Shown here piece after piece: positions 32,882 through 43,600 of a DNA stretch of 64,000 bases. Every line of letters begins with the position of its first letter. The first letter of the stretch is position 1. The notes beneath the pieces were generated by a model. The model was not told the origin of the DNA. It searched no databases and saw nothing but the letters and a program-made list of their open reading frames with translations. The position numbers were made by a program, and so were the translations under genes. The DNA comes from Flectobacillus roseus (lineage in GTDB: Bacteria > Bacteroidota > Bacteroidia > Cytophagales > Spirosomataceae), in NCBI RefSeq assembly GCF_030056665.1, contig NZ_JASHIG010000037.1; one strand, 5' to 3'.

Positions 32882-35356
32882 TTATTTTAGCTTCTCAAAC
32901 TTATATCCTTTATTCTGCAATTCGGTAATCAGCATTTCTAGTTTATCATAAAATTTATCGGTTCGCTTCTCCCCAACGCCCATATGTGTGAGCAATAAAG
33001 CACCATTCAGTCCTGTACTAGACTTGGTTTCAAAATTGAGAATTCTTCTATAGATTTCATCCGAACTTAGATAGTTTTTAGCGTCGGGAGTTGTATAATC
33101 TACCTGTGAAGAAGTTCCGCTGGTATTATTGATGAGCTTCAAACCCATTTCTGCAGTCCAATCACTGATGCTTTGATTATACCATTCGTAAGCTGGCATA
33201 AAATAATTGATTTGAGAGGATGATACACCCAACTTTTCAATTTCAGATATATTATTTTGTAAATCGTTCATAAAGCTTGTTTTATCCACCAATAAGGAAT
33301 CACGTTTTTCCCAAGAAGCATACAACAAATGTTTATCTGAATGGGGGCCTATATAATGCTTTTGTTGAACCAACTGCTTAATGGTTGTTTGAAAAGATGG
33401 ATTTCTCAAATAGTCACCTGTTAAAAAGAAATTAGCTTTGATACCTTTTTTCTGCAAAACCTTTAAGACAGTCGAAGCACCTTCGTTAAATTCATGTGCC
33501 GTAAAACACAGATATATCTCCTTTTTAGTAGTATCCAAACGTACAATTCCGCCTAGTGATTGAATGTTGTTTATTGCTTGCAATTTACGCCCTTCTTTTT
33601 CATAAAAAGAAAGTAAAAATGACAAGCTAGCTGTCCCATCCATTGTTGGCTCATCGGTCGAATAATCGCCAAAATCGTCATGATACACTGCCAATTTTGA
33701 TTGAAAATCAGCATATTCATCTGGATGGTATAAGGTTATCCCTATCAATTTACTCCAAATAGAACCATAAACTGGGCCATCGACTAAGCCTCCATCAATT
33801 TTGTAATTGTACAAATGCGTAAATGCAGAATGTGGATCCGTTGGGGAGAGTTTAGACGTCGGAAAACCGCAAATCATACTTGTTCCCCACGGATTACACC
33901 CCATCAGCCAGTCACACAGCGCCATTTCCATAGACTGATACTTAGTCGAACCCGTCAGTTGTCGAAACAAAATCGCTTGTGTTAAAATACCTGCCACATA
34001 ATTATTGGAACACCATACAAATGGCACCCCGTTGAGAAATGGTGTATTTTTTCCTCGCTGAAAAACCTTTTCCAAACCTGACTCCATGTAATTGATAAAA
34101 GCCTTATCCTTGGCTTCTTTTGCCATAAAATAATGTCCTAAATTAACAAAAGGATACCACTGGTAATGTCGGGCGGTGTCGGCACCCATCCACGGTGTAG
34201 TGGGTTCTTGATGACCAAAATGTGAAGCTTCTTGCCAGATTTCGGACTTCTGGGTTATTTTGGCTAATTGTGTAGCTGCTAATTCCATATCGTCGACCCA
34301 GTTGTCTTCCTCATAAAAATACGGCGCACCTCCTGGTGCTGTTTGCGATACGCCAGGTTTTTCTTTGCCAAAAGTGTAAGCGTCTAAGGCTCTTGCTTTC
34401 AAGGATTCGGCAAATTGAGGATAATATTTTGCCAAAATTTCACTTCCTAAAGCAAACGTTGAAGCAAATTTCCCAACAGTTGAAGCTACTCCAGTTGTAC
34501 GATTTTTATGTTTGTAACCTTGAATTTTTCCAGAAACAAAATACACAGGGCGAGCTAGTCCCTGATTGGTGGCGTATTGTACTTTATCGAGGGTGGGCAA
34601 TCTCAAACCTTTGTGATCACGGTCGTCGGCTAATTGGTTGTAGTACTCGTGTGGTGCAGGGTTCATTTTCACTAGCCAATCCAAACCCCATTTGGCTTCA
34701 TCCAAAATATCGGGAATACCATTTTTCCCCACATTTCCCCAAGCGTCATGAAGGTCTTGATACACCTCAGGATTTTGTTGGTAGGCAAATAGCATTTGAA
34801 AAGTAGCATTTGCGGAGGTTGTTACATACTGCAAATAATCGGATGCATCATGCCAGCCTCCAGATACATCGAGGTGTGTCGAATCTTTCTTTGGGTCGGG
34901 ATGATACACAATAAATCCGTCAGCTCGGTGGCATGAATCTTTTAAAAAAGGATTATACCCACTTCGTTGCTGGCGCATATATTTCAAAATAAAATCGGCC
35001 GATCCTCTAAAAACCTCTGCATCTATCCGAAAAACAGGAGATTGAGCTTGAGAGGTTTTGATAAAATAAGTCCCTGATTTTTTGAATTTTGAAAAATCTA
35101 ATCTAGCAGTTGATTGAAAAGGGCCATATGCTCCTGTTGAAACCAATGTCTTTGATTGAAAAACGACCTTCTGCGTTTTAACCTCTATCAGCTCAAAAGT
35201 ACTCGGTACCTGTGGGTCTTTACTAACCCAAACCGCCACTTTAGGATAATTGGGCAAATATCCCAACTGATTGATTCGTATCCATTGGTTCGCTTGTCCA
35301 AGGATTGTCAAAGAAAGAAAATTAAATAGGAAAATGAAGTGTAATCGTTGTAGCAT
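32882..35356 (-). CDS. GH9 endoglucanase fused to a polysaccharide deacetylase-like domain
   Basis: This 824-residue secreted enzyme has a signal peptide ending near LGQANQ, an N-terminal Ig-like domain (about 22-115) and a GH9 catalytic domain (about 118-590). GGWHDASDYLQY near residue 166 holds the catalytic aspartates, WLMGCNPWGTS lies near residue 483 and YSTDEPTMDGTA near residue 565 holds the acid glutamate. From about residue 605 a NodB-like deacetylase domain begins. Its HSDKH metal motif (near 672) is kept, but the usual TFDDG is TAHEFNEG, so the base aspartate is replaced. The GH9 part should cut beta-1,4-glucans; the second domain may bind or act unusually. It is monocistronic. Confidence 0.87.
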   Translation of the reverse strand: MLQRLHFIFLFNFLSLTILGQANQWIRINQLGYLPNYPKVAVWVSKDPQVPSTFELIEVKTQKVVFQSKTLVSTGAYGPFQSTARLDFSKFKKSGTYFIKTSQAQSPVFRIDAEVFRGSADFILKYMRQQRSGYNPFLKDSCHRADGFIVYHPDPKKDSTHLDVSGGWHDASDYLQYVTTSANATFQMLFAYQQNPEVYQDLHDAWGNVGKNGIPDILDEAKWGLDWLVKMNPAPHEYYNQLADDRDHKGLRLPTLDKVQYATNQGLARPVYFVSGKIQGYKHKNRTTGVASTVGKFASTFALGSEILAKYYPQFAESLKARALDAYTFGKEKPGVSQTAPGGAPYFYEEDNWVDDMELAATQLAKITQKSEIWQEASHFGHQEPTTPWMGADTARHYQWYPFVNLGHYFMAKEAKDKAFINYMESGLEKVFQRGKNTPFLNGVPFVWCSNNYVAGILTQAILFRQLTGSTKYQSMEMALCDWLMGCNPWGTSMICGFPTSKLSPTDPHSAFTHLYNYKIDGGLVDGPVYGSIWSKLIGITLYHPDEYADFQSKLAVYHDDFGDYSTDEPTMDGTASLSFLLSFYEKEGRKLQAINNIQSLGGIVRLDTTKKEIYLCFTAHEFNEGASTVLKVLQKKGIKANFFLTGDYLRNPSFQTTIKQLVQQKHYIGPHSDKHLLYASWEKRDSLLVDKTSFMNDLQNNISEIEKLGVSSSQINYFMPAYEWYNQSISDWTAEMGLKLINNTSGTSSQVDYTTPDAKNYLSSDEIYRRILNFETKSSTGLNGALLLTHMGVGEKRTDKFYDKLEMLITELQNKGYKFEKLK

Positions 35357-35700
35357 CTTTTTTCCTCTAATTTATTCAAATCCTAGAACAGGCTACACAG
35401 GTTTGTGGGGAAGATGGTGGAATAATTAAAAAATAAAGATTTTGCTATTGCATCAATTTAATACAATAAAATATTTATATTTACTTATATTATCCAAAAA
35501 ACAACTTATAGAAAGAACACAAAGCTTTAAAAGCTCTCAATTCGCCAAAGTATCATTTACGATTCAAGCAATTGAAAGTGTCATTACATTATCAGGGAAA
35601 AATGTAGATTTAGCAAATGGTAGACATTCATTTACCTCAATTCGGTTAAAAACCAACGCTAAAAAATCAGAAAACGGCTAGAAATCTCTAGCCGTTTTTT
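35357..35700. other. Intergenic region
   Basis: This 344-bp gap precedes the GH9 gene. A 79-codon plus-strand frame (35442-35681) runs through it but ends inside a terminator and resembles nothing known. I do not call it a gene. Confidence 0.4.
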
Positions 35701-35704
35701 TTAA
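35671..35704. terminator. Bidirectional terminator
   Basis: AAAACGGCTAGA and TCTAGCCGTTTT pair around AATC with a T-run. On the minus strand it begins right at the stop codon of the MazG-like gene. Confidence 0.85.
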
Positions 35705-36045
35705 AACTCATCGTATTTTTTGTTGCTACCCAATGCCTTTTCTATGGGATATTTTTCAGCATTTTTCGCAAGCTTTTTCTCAATGATTTCTTTTACATCA
35801 AAACCATACTTTTCAGCTAATAAAAATGCCGCGTAAAATACATCCGCCAACTCCTCCTCTATTTTCTCGATTTTAGCTTCTTCAGGATTTTTCCAAAGGA
35901 AAACTTCCAGAAGTTCAGACGCTTCAACGTTAAGACACATCGCCAGATTGCGAGCATCGTGAAATTGTGCCCAATCTCTTTCGTCTCTAAATTTGAGGAT
36001 TTGTTGTATAATTTCCTGAATGTCGGATTGTGAGTTGGTGGTCAT
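35701..36045 (-). CDS. MazG-like nucleotide pyrophosphohydrolase
   Basis: This 114-residue protein is a MazG/RS21-C6-like all-alpha NTP pyrophosphohydrolase. FHDARNLAMCLNVEASELLEVFLW (first part near residues 24-43) contains the E-x-x-E metal pair, and IEEELADVFYAAFLLAEKYG the second E-x-x-D. Such enzymes hydrolyse non-canonical or excess nucleotides, for example dCTP derivatives, to monophosphates. It is preceded by a DUF6882-like gene 22 bases upstream on the same strand, probably co-transcribed, and is followed by a terminator that overlaps its stop. Confidence 0.9.
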   Translation of the reverse strand: MTTNSQSDIQEIIQQILKFRDERDWAQFHDARNLAMCLNVEASELLEVFLWKNPEEAKIEKIEEELADVFYAAFLLAEKYGFDVKEIIEKKLAKNAEKYPIEKALGSNKKYDEF

Positions 36046-36067
36046 CAGTTTTGAAGTTAGTTACAAT

Positions 36068-36823
36068 TTATAGTTCAGTGTTCAACGATGTCAGAAAATT
36101 ATCTTCATTGAAACCAATCTTCATAAATTTCCCCTCGGCCTCAGCCAAAATTTCTTGGTTGGCAATGGTAACTTTAAAGCCTTTTAGATAGAGATATGCT
36201 TCTAGGGCATCAACCTGATTAGAGACCTCATATTGCTCCAAAAACTCCCCAATGACTGTTACTTCACGCTCGATTCCTATTTCTTCAAATTCTTCCTTAA
36301 TTTCCTCTGAGAAGGTTACTGTTAACAGCATAATACCTTGCCCGTAATCTGCCAAGAAAAAGCCATCCTGTCCAAACATACCACAAGCGATGAGTCCCAA
36401 ATCATACAACTCATTCTGATTTGAATCGTACTGAGGCACTGTAAGGTGAGAAATATCAAAGCGCTCTCCCAACTGTTTCAACAAAAGGGAATTGGCAATA
36501 ATTTTTGGCGTTTGTTGCAAATGTTGATTTTCCCATGCCCAAAGCCAAGTCCCACTTGATTTTGAAAACGAACCATACACTTGCATCGGAAAAGTATAAT
36601 CTTCAAACATGATGGTTCCTTTTTCAAGATTAAAGGACCACGGGATACCTTCAGTCAAATCTGCAAAATCTCTTTGTCTGTCAATCGATAAAGGAGCAAA
36701 ATTGTCAAATAAATCCCAAAATATTAGGTTTTCTGAGTCGGTAGGAAGCGAACTAATTCCCTCTTTTGTTAAGGTACCTTGTGTAAGGACTATTTCATTG
36801 ATGTGCTTTAATGAATTTTTCAT
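36068..36823 (-). CDS. DUF6882-like protein
   Basis: This 251-residue cytoplasmic protein has the block YGSFSKSSGTWLWAWEN (about residues 83-99), which I associate with DUF6882. The rest (FDISHLTVPQ, LGLIACGMFGQDGFF) fits that family's single domain. No signal peptide or catalytic motif is seen. It is the first gene of a two-gene unit with the MazG-like hydrolase. Members are often found near nucleases or toxin-type proteins, but no such partner is present here. Family assignment is from memory of one motif. Confidence 0.6.
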   Translation of the reverse strand: MKNSLKHINEIVLTQGTLTKEGISSLPTDSENLIFWDLFDNFAPLSIDRQRDFADLTEGIPWSFNLEKGTIMFEDYTFPMQVYGSFSKSSGTWLWAWENQHLQQTPKIIANSLLLKQLGERFDISHLTVPQYDSNQNELYDLGLIACGMFGQDGFFLADYGQGIMLLTVTFSEEIKEEFEEIGIEREVTVIGEFLEQYEVSNQVDALEAYLYLKGFKVTIANQEILAEAEGKFMKIGFNEDNFLTSLNTEL

Positions 36824-37151
36824 TAGTTATAAATTTAAGAATTAAGGAATACGGTAATGAGTTTGTAGGCAAAATAAAATTCAACTTCTTGGCTTTCGGT
36901 TTTCAGCAATGTGCTGTCAGCAAAATATTTCCAACGAATTCAAACGAGCTATTTAGCCTATTAATGCAATTTTATTTTGCGTTAATACTAATGTTATTAA
37001 AAACCACTACCGAAAGCCGTTACCTGAAAGCCCAAAGCATAATTTTAAATTTTACCCAGCCTATTAGATTATTTGCCCTAAAAATATGCATTTAATTCGC
37101 TGAAATAAGCAAATCAAAATATAATTTTCTGCGAAACTTTTAGCGACAATA
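36824..37151. other. Intergenic region with an inverted-repeat element
   Basis: This 328-bp gap contains two nested perfect inverted repeats, 36869-36980 and 36891-37018, described separately. A 94-codon plus-strand frame overlaps it without resemblance to any family and is not called. Confidence 0.5.
36869..37018. repeat. MITE-like inverted-repeat element
   Basis: GCAAAATAAAATT (36869-36881) is repeated inverted as AATTTTATTTTGC (36968-36980), and GGCTTTCGGT (36891-36900) as ACCGAAAGCC (37009-37018). The stretch has no coding signal and differs from the AAGGATTCT element. Confidence 0.5.
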
Positions 37152-38681
37152 TTACTCCAATCGCATCAGTGCAACGTAGATTTCGATGCCATTCCAAATG
37201 TTTTGAATACGAATATTCTCATTCTCAGCATGTTGATTATTGTCATGATTGGCTATTGGGACTGTAATTGTAGGTGTGCTCAGATACTTTTCAAATAAAA
37301 ATAAGGGAAGACTACCACCCAAACTAGGCATGAGCACCAACTCATCTGTCGTAGTACTTTGCACAGCGCTGATGACCTTTTGGGCAATTGGCAGGTTCAT
37401 TTGTGTACGTTGAGCATTGTATCCTTTGCCAAGCGTCACACGAGCGATAAGAGGATATTGGAGTCTTTCTTCATCCGTGATACTTTCATTTTGAGTAACA
37501 TAATAGCCTTGTGATTTGATATGATCTATCACTTTTTGTGCTTGTCGTTGGGCATCATTTCCTAAGACCAATCGCAAATCCAAGGCTGCTGTGGCAGACG
37601 TTGGGATAACATTAGCAGTCATTTTGCCAACATTAGCACTAGAGATACCATTGATATTGAGCGACGGTAAGTTGATCAACTCAGCCAAAGATTTTCCTCC
37701 ACCTTCTGCTCGGACAAAGCCTAATTCTTGCTTCATTTGCTCATCAACCGCAGGAACTCTAGCCAAAGCTTTTTTCTCCAAATCGGTAAATGGCACTACA
37801 TCATCATAAAAACCTTTAATCAACACCTTACCATTATCATCTTTCATTGAGGCTAATAATTTTACGAGCAAATTGGCAGGGTTAGGTGCCCAGTTGCCAT
37901 AGTGTCCAGAATGCAAAGGTCGTTTAGAGGCAAAAACTTTAATTTCCATACCGATATCACCACGAACACCGAAAACCACTTGTTTTTTGCCAGATTGATG
38001 CACAGGTCCATCACAAATAATCCAAAGGTCGGAGCTAAGTTTTTCTTTATGTTTTTCCAAAATTTCAGATAAATGAGTAGACCCCGCTTCTTCCTCTCCT
38101 TCAAAGAAGAACTTTAAGTTTACACTTGGTTTTATCCCTAATTTATTCAACACATGATAGGCAGAAAGTATCGAAAAAACACCTGCTTTATCGTCTGAAG
38201 CACTTCTTCCATAAATACGCCATTCTGGATTGATTATATCTCCCTGTTTTGGGTCAGGAATAATTTTGCCACCTTTTTCTAAGGAAGCATCTAAAAATAC
38301 AGACTTGAAAGGTTCTAATCCCTCCGCCCACTGGTTAGGATTAACTGGCTGACCGTCATAGTGCGCATAAAAAATAACTGTTTTGGTAGCATTAGGCACG
38401 TTTACTTCGCCATAAATAGCGGGAGGAACGCCCTTGGTTTTTGCCTCCAAAAGTGTGGTTTTTATACCTCTATCCTCCATCATTTTGACAATGTAAGCAG
38501 CAGTTTTCTGAATACCAACGGTATCATATACCACATTAGGAATGGATAACAGACCTTTAAATTCATTCAATAAGGTAAACTCATTCGCTTTCCTATAATT
38601 TCTTACTTGCTCATTGAGTTTTGACTGAGAAAGAATGGCAGTACTTTGAAGTAATAATAAAGACAGTAATACTTTTTTCAT
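37152..38681 (-). CDS. M20 family metallopeptidase (dipeptidase)
   Basis: This 509-residue secreted peptidase has a signal peptide (MKKVLLSLLLLQSTAILSQS). The di-metal M20 site is visible: AHYDGQPVNP near residue 105 (metal His and Asp), GRSASDDKAG near residue 153 (bridging Asp), FEGEEEAGS near residue 188 (catalytic and metal Glu) and NHDNNQHAENE near the C-terminus (last metal His). It probably cleaves dipeptides or other C-terminal residues in the periplasm. It is divergent from the DUF4419 gene and monocistronic. Confidence 0.9.
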   Translation of the reverse strand: MKKVLLSLLLLQSTAILSQSKLNEQVRNYRKANEFTLLNEFKGLLSIPNVVYDTVGIQKTAAYIVKMMEDRGIKTTLLEAKTKGVPPAIYGEVNVPNATKTVIFYAHYDGQPVNPNQWAEGLEPFKSVFLDASLEKGGKIIPDPKQGDIINPEWRIYGRSASDDKAGVFSILSAYHVLNKLGIKPSVNLKFFFEGEEEAGSTHLSEILEKHKEKLSSDLWIICDGPVHQSGKKQVVFGVRGDIGMEIKVFASKRPLHSGHYGNWAPNPANLLVKLLASMKDDNGKVLIKGFYDDVVPFTDLEKKALARVPAVDEQMKQELGFVRAEGGGKSLAELINLPSLNINGISSANVGKMTANVIPTSATAALDLRLVLGNDAQRQAQKVIDHIKSQGYYVTQNESITDEERLQYPLIARVTLGKGYNAQRTQMNLPIAQKVISAVQSTTTDELVLMPSLGGSLPLFLFEKYLSTPTITVPIANHDNNQHAENENIRIQNIWNGIEIYVALMRLE

Positions 38682-38799
38682 AAGGTAGTTTGTTTGTGTT
38701 ATTGAGAATCATTGACGCCTACTTTCACTAAAAAATGGTAATTTAAAGAGTCAATCTTAAAATCACACCAATAGTAAACTTAATTTACGTCTTCCACAT

Positions 38800-40437
38800 A
38801 TGAAAAAAGGGATTTTCTACCTGTTTGCAGCCTTCTTAGTATTCTCTTGTAAGAAAAATAAAGAGAATCAACATTCCCTTGTGCCCAACGATACAACCCA
38901 TTTTACCTCTCCTAATAATTTACGAAAACCCGAGGGAGTTACCTTCCAAGTCGATGAGGTTAAGCTAGCCAATAAGCCACTGAAAACTTTTTCGGCTGAT
39001 CATGCATTTGGTGAGGCTATCGGGAATGAATTGTTCTTCTATCCAGAGGAGCACAAAGATTATTTGTTAGTCCCTTCGCAAGAGAATGGTTTTGTAAGTA
39101 CACTGCAATATTGTTATGACCAACATCGTCCATTGGTTCTTTCACCCGATGCCATTTGGATGACAATTTGTCAAGGAGTTTCTTATCACATCAACGAAAA
39201 CTACAGTTCATTAAAAGGTAAATTATTTGAAAAAAATAAACCCGAAATCCTTTCGATTCGTAACGATAGTCTAGAATTTGGAGCAAAGCACTGGAACATT
39301 TTTATAAATGATATTTCAAATAAAACTCGCAAATACACTAGACAGGATTATTACAGTTTTTTTATTGGTGATTATTCTACCACAACGCCAGTGATCAAAA
39401 CAGCTTATCAAATTTCCCTGCTGAATGCTTATAAAAAAGGCTTTGATTACATTGCCGAAACGGGTTGTGGTATACCTTCAATTACAATCACAGGCACAAA
39501 GGAAGATTGGGAAAAAATTCTAGAAAAAATACAGCTTCTTAATCAACTAGGTTTAGACGATTGGCACAGAGAATTAGCTCCAATCATTGAAGAATTTAAA
39601 CAAGCTAGTCAAGGCAAAATTCATCAAGAGTTTTGGAAAAATATCTATAAAAACGCCACCGAATACAATGGATTTTATATTTCGGGGTGGATGATCAAGC
39701 TGTTTCCATATATTAAGCTGATGGAGGAAAGCTCTCAAAAAAATTCGAACGGTGATATCATCACGAAGGAGGTATTGAAAAGAAATCCCTTTCTACAAGA
39801 TGACTTTTACCTAAAGTCAACGCTTACCACTGACAATTTTCCTTCAGGAATCTTGAAAGTACCTGTAACTTGGGAAAATTATAACAAGAAAACTACCACA
39901 AAACTTCAGCTATGTAGTGGCTTTTTGGGTATCTCCCAGTACCAAGACAAATCTCTTGAGCCCCTCATTTCGTGGGCTGTGGCTAGTCTGAAAGATTATA
40001 AAAAAACGAAAGAGAGCCATCCAGTTGATTACTCGATGATTCATCGTGAAAATGATTGGTCGCCAAATTTTGCAAGCTTCGTTTTAGATTCTGCCATTTA
40101 CGATTACAAAACCAACGCTACAACCTCAAAAAGCTTGGCATTTATCAAATCATATTTATTTACCTCTCTGGCAAAAGATTCCAAATGGCGTTCTCTCAAA
40201 TTAGAAAATGATACCTTAAAAATTGAGGTTTTAGTTAATGGAAAAGTGGGAGCTGTATCATTTTCAAAGACTAACAATACACAATTGAACCAATTTGTCT
40301 ATCAATCCTTACGAAGACTCCCTGCACCTTGGTTGCCCGCACGTGCAACAGTGGACGCCGTTTTAGAATTGATGCAAGATGAAAGTCTTTCAGATAAGAA
40401 AATTCGAGTAAATAGTCTAGTAGCGATTGCTTTTTGA
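38800..40437 (+). CDS. DUF4419 lipoprotein
   Basis: This 545-residue protein starts with a lipoprotein signal (MKKGIFYLFAAFLVFSCKKN, cysteine at 17). The block RPLVLSPDAIWMTICQGVSYHINEN near residue 110 and ETGCGIPSITITGTKEDWEKI near residue 222 match DUF4419, a family of unknown function better known from fungi and large bacteria. A C-terminal half of about 200 residues has no recognised domain. The gene is alone, with a hairpin at 40590-40616 after it. Function unknown. Confidence 0.75.
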   Translation: MKKGIFYLFAAFLVFSCKKNKENQHSLVPNDTTHFTSPNNLRKPEGVTFQVDEVKLANKPLKTFSADHAFGEAIGNELFFYPEEHKDYLLVPSQENGFVSTLQYCYDQHRPLVLSPDAIWMTICQGVSYHINENYSSLKGKLFEKNKPEILSIRNDSLEFGAKHWNIFINDISNKTRKYTRQDYYSFFIGDYSTTTPVIKTAYQISLLNAYKKGFDYIAETGCGIPSITITGTKEDWEKILEKIQLLNQLGLDDWHRELAPIIEEFKQASQGKIHQEFWKNIYKNATEYNGFYISGWMIKLFPYIKLMEESSQKNSNGDIITKEVLKRNPFLQDDFYLKSTLTTDNFPSGILKVPVTWENYNKKTTTKLQLCSGFLGISQYQDKSLEPLISWAVASLKDYKKTKESHPVDYSMIHRENDWSPNFASFVLDSAIYDYKTNATTSKSLAFIKSYLFTSLAKDSKWRSLKLENDTLKIEVLVNGKVGAVSFSKTNNTQLNQFVYQSLRRLPAPWLPARATVDAVLELMQDESLSDKKIRVNSLVAIAF

Positions 40438-40589
40438 GCTATTAGTCTTCAAATTGAAGCATTCTAGAGGCAGTATTACCGCTTTGAAACCACTTAAACG
40501 ATAAGTGTAGATTAATAGAATGACAAGCTTGTGTATCCCTCAGATTTCTTCAAGTCGTCAGGAGAACACTTTTGGTGAAGCGATGAAGT

Positions 40590-40616
40590 AAGAGGGGATT
40601 CAATAAATTCCCTCTT
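40590..40616 (+). terminator. Hairpin after the DUF4419 gene
   Basis: AAGAGGGGATT and AATTCCCTCTT pair with one G-U wobble around CAATA, followed by GTATTGTATCTTTT. It is a moderate terminator before the PUL regulator gene. Confidence 0.5.
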
Positions 40617-40657
40617 GTATTGTATCTTTTCGATAAAAACTATTTTACTTTTGTACT

Positions 40658-43600
40658 ATGAAAATATTATGGTACTTGTTTTTGTTCTTTTCCACTAGCT
40701 CCATTGCTCAATTTCCACAAACTCCCAAAGCCTTAAAATATAGTACAAAAGATGGTCTATCTTTCGGAATTGTCAATTCAATTGTACAGGATAATAATGG
40801 CTTTATGTGGGTTGCTACCGACGACGGACTAAACCGTTTTGATGGGATTTCATTTCGTATTTTCCGTCATGACTCTGAAGAGAAATTTAGTTTACCAGGT
40901 AATTACATCAATACAGTTTTCAAAGATTCTCGTGGTCAACTATGGATTACTTCCAGAAAAGGTCTTTTGAAATTTGATGCCTCGCAGGAGCATTTTTACC
41001 CTCAGTCGCTCTACAATGGACAAAATATGGACGAAGATATTAGCTCGATTTCGGAAGCTAAAAATGGTAATCTATGGATTTCATCTTCTTTACATGGGGT
41101 ATTTAATTTTAACCCACAAACAGGCAAAACAATCAATTACCGTATGTCCAATACCAAGGGCATGCGTAGCAATACTATTTTAGTTACACTTGAAGACTCC
41201 AAAGGGCTTGTTTGGCTTGGCTCCCATACCAATGGAATCAGTGTTTTCCAGCAAAGAAATGCTCAACTTCTGCCCTATCCAATCAAAAATATCGAACTGC
41301 TCAATAATTACCGTATCAACAGCATTTTTGAAGACTCCAATCATCAAGTATGGCTAGCTACTTTTGACGGTATTTACTTTTTTGACAGAACATCCAATAG
41401 TATTACCAAGGTAGGTTTTACAAATTTTTCGAGTAATAACGTCTTCCTATCCCTACTGGAAGACAAACAAAAAAACCTATACATCGGAGTACAGGACGGT
41501 GGACTATATCAGATTAAAATACAGCCTAGCTACCCACAACTCAAAGCGCTTCCGATACAGGTAGTAAAAGAGCCTCAAGGGGCACTTACTCAACGCTCGG
41601 TGCAATGCTTATATGCAGATAAAGACCAAAATATCTGGCTTGGAACTTATGGTGAAGGTATTATGATGCTCAACCATAGTCCGCAACGCTTTTTGCAGTT
41701 TCAGAAAAAAATCACGAACCAAAATACCGAAAGCTGGCTTCGCTACTACGGCATGACTGCCGACCATGAGGGAAATTTGTGGCTAGGTACTGATGGAGAT
41801 GGTATCTATAAAACTACGCCAGAAGGAAAGGTTATCAAGCATTATGTAGCTAGTAAAGCCCAAGGAAGCCTTACCAATAATGCCATACTTAGCGCATTTA
41901 AGGATAGTAAAAACAATCTTTGGTTTGGATCTTATGCAGGGGGGCTGTATCGCTATAATCCTACAAGCGACAGTTTTATCAATTACAAACATGTAGCAAA
42001 CGACCCCAAGAGTATTGGAGCCAACGACGTCAGGGTGATTTTTGAGGATACTCAGAAAAACATTTGGATAGGAACCAATGGCGGAGGTTTTTGCCGATTT
42101 AATCCTCAAAATCAAACATTTACCAACTATAGTAGTAAATCACGAAACTTTGATTCAAACGATGTTAGGGCGATTACTCAAGACCATCGGGGCAATTTAC
42201 TTATCGGAACCTATGGCGTGGGTCTGATTCAGTTTAATCCCCTTACCCAAAAATCAACACAACTCCTTAAAGATATTTTACCTTCAGGAGTGGTATTGAG
42301 TCTAGCCTTTGACGCCAACAAAGGGCTATGGGTAGGTACTCAAGAAATCGGGTTGATTCATTATCAATTTAATACCAATAGTTACACGAGATTTACCGAA
42401 AAAAATGGTCTGGGTAGCAATACTATTTTGGCGATTAAAGCACTTCCTAACCAGCAAATCTGGATTAGCACAAATGCTGGTATTTCAAAAATTGATGCCA
42501 AAACTAAGAAGATTTTTAATTATGACAGAAAGGATGGACTCCAAAACGGACAATTCAATGGTGGATCGGTGTTGTATGAGCCTATCAAAGGCTTTTTATG
42601 TTTCGGAGGAACAGAAGGCTGGAATCTTTTTTATCCCAAAAATATTGATGTACTTACTTATCAGCCAAATGTATTGATTACAGGTATACAGCTTTACGGA
42701 AAAGATATTGATCAAAGTGGTGTACCTCAACGAGAATTTATTCCCTTTGATAATCAAAATCCTGAAGCATTGGTGGAACTACAGCCTAATCAATCAGTTT
42801 TTTCAATTCAATACGGTGCTATTAATTATTCGTATCCCGACGAAAGTTACTTTGCCTATCAACTAGAAGGGCTAGACAATGATTGGAATTATGCTGGTAA
42901 ACAAAAATCAGCTACTTATCGCTATCTCGAACCAGGTCATTATGTATTTAAAGTAAAGGTCGCCAACAAAGACCGTGTTTGGTCAGACAAAATTGTGTCT
43001 GTTAATGTCATCATTTTGCCACCTTGGTACAAAACATGGTGGGCATATCTGATTTATTTGGCAATGATAGCGACGGCGATTTACTATTATCAACGCTATC
43101 GTCAGAATCAAGCTGAACTCAAATATCAAATTCGGGTGGCAAAAATTGAGGCCGATAAAGAAAAAGAGTTAAATGAGAAAAAACTTTCGTTTTTTACCCA
43201 AATCTCACATGAGTTCCGAACGCCACTAACGTTAATTATCAACCCTATAAAAGAGTTATTGAAGGATGAAACTCAGGATACTAATAGCTTGCAATTGGTG
43301 TATCGAAATGCTAGGAGGCTATTGAGTTTGGTAGATCAACTACTCTTATTTCGTAAAGCCGAAGCTGAGCGGGACCATCTTAAGGTATCTTTATTAAATG
43401 TCAAAGAATTGGCTGAGGAGGTCTTTTTGTGCTTCACTTATCAGGCAAAGGAGAAAAATCTCCATTATGATTTTGTTTGTACTGACGAACAATTGGAAAT
43501 TTATGGTGATAAAGAGAAAATAGAAATTGCACTTTTCAACCTTATTTCTAACGCCATCAAATTCACTCCGATGGATGGAGCAGTCTCTCTCAGCATTGAA

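Noticed and set aside
35442..35681. 79-codon plus-strand reading frame in the gap before the MazG-like gene
   Set aside because: It ends inside a bidirectional terminator, has no recognisable domain and follows AT-rich DNA where open frames arise by chance.
36811..37095. 94-codon plus-strand frame between the DUF6882-like and M20 genes
   Set aside because: It runs through nested inverted repeats and overlaps the start of the DUF6882-like gene; no family resemblance.
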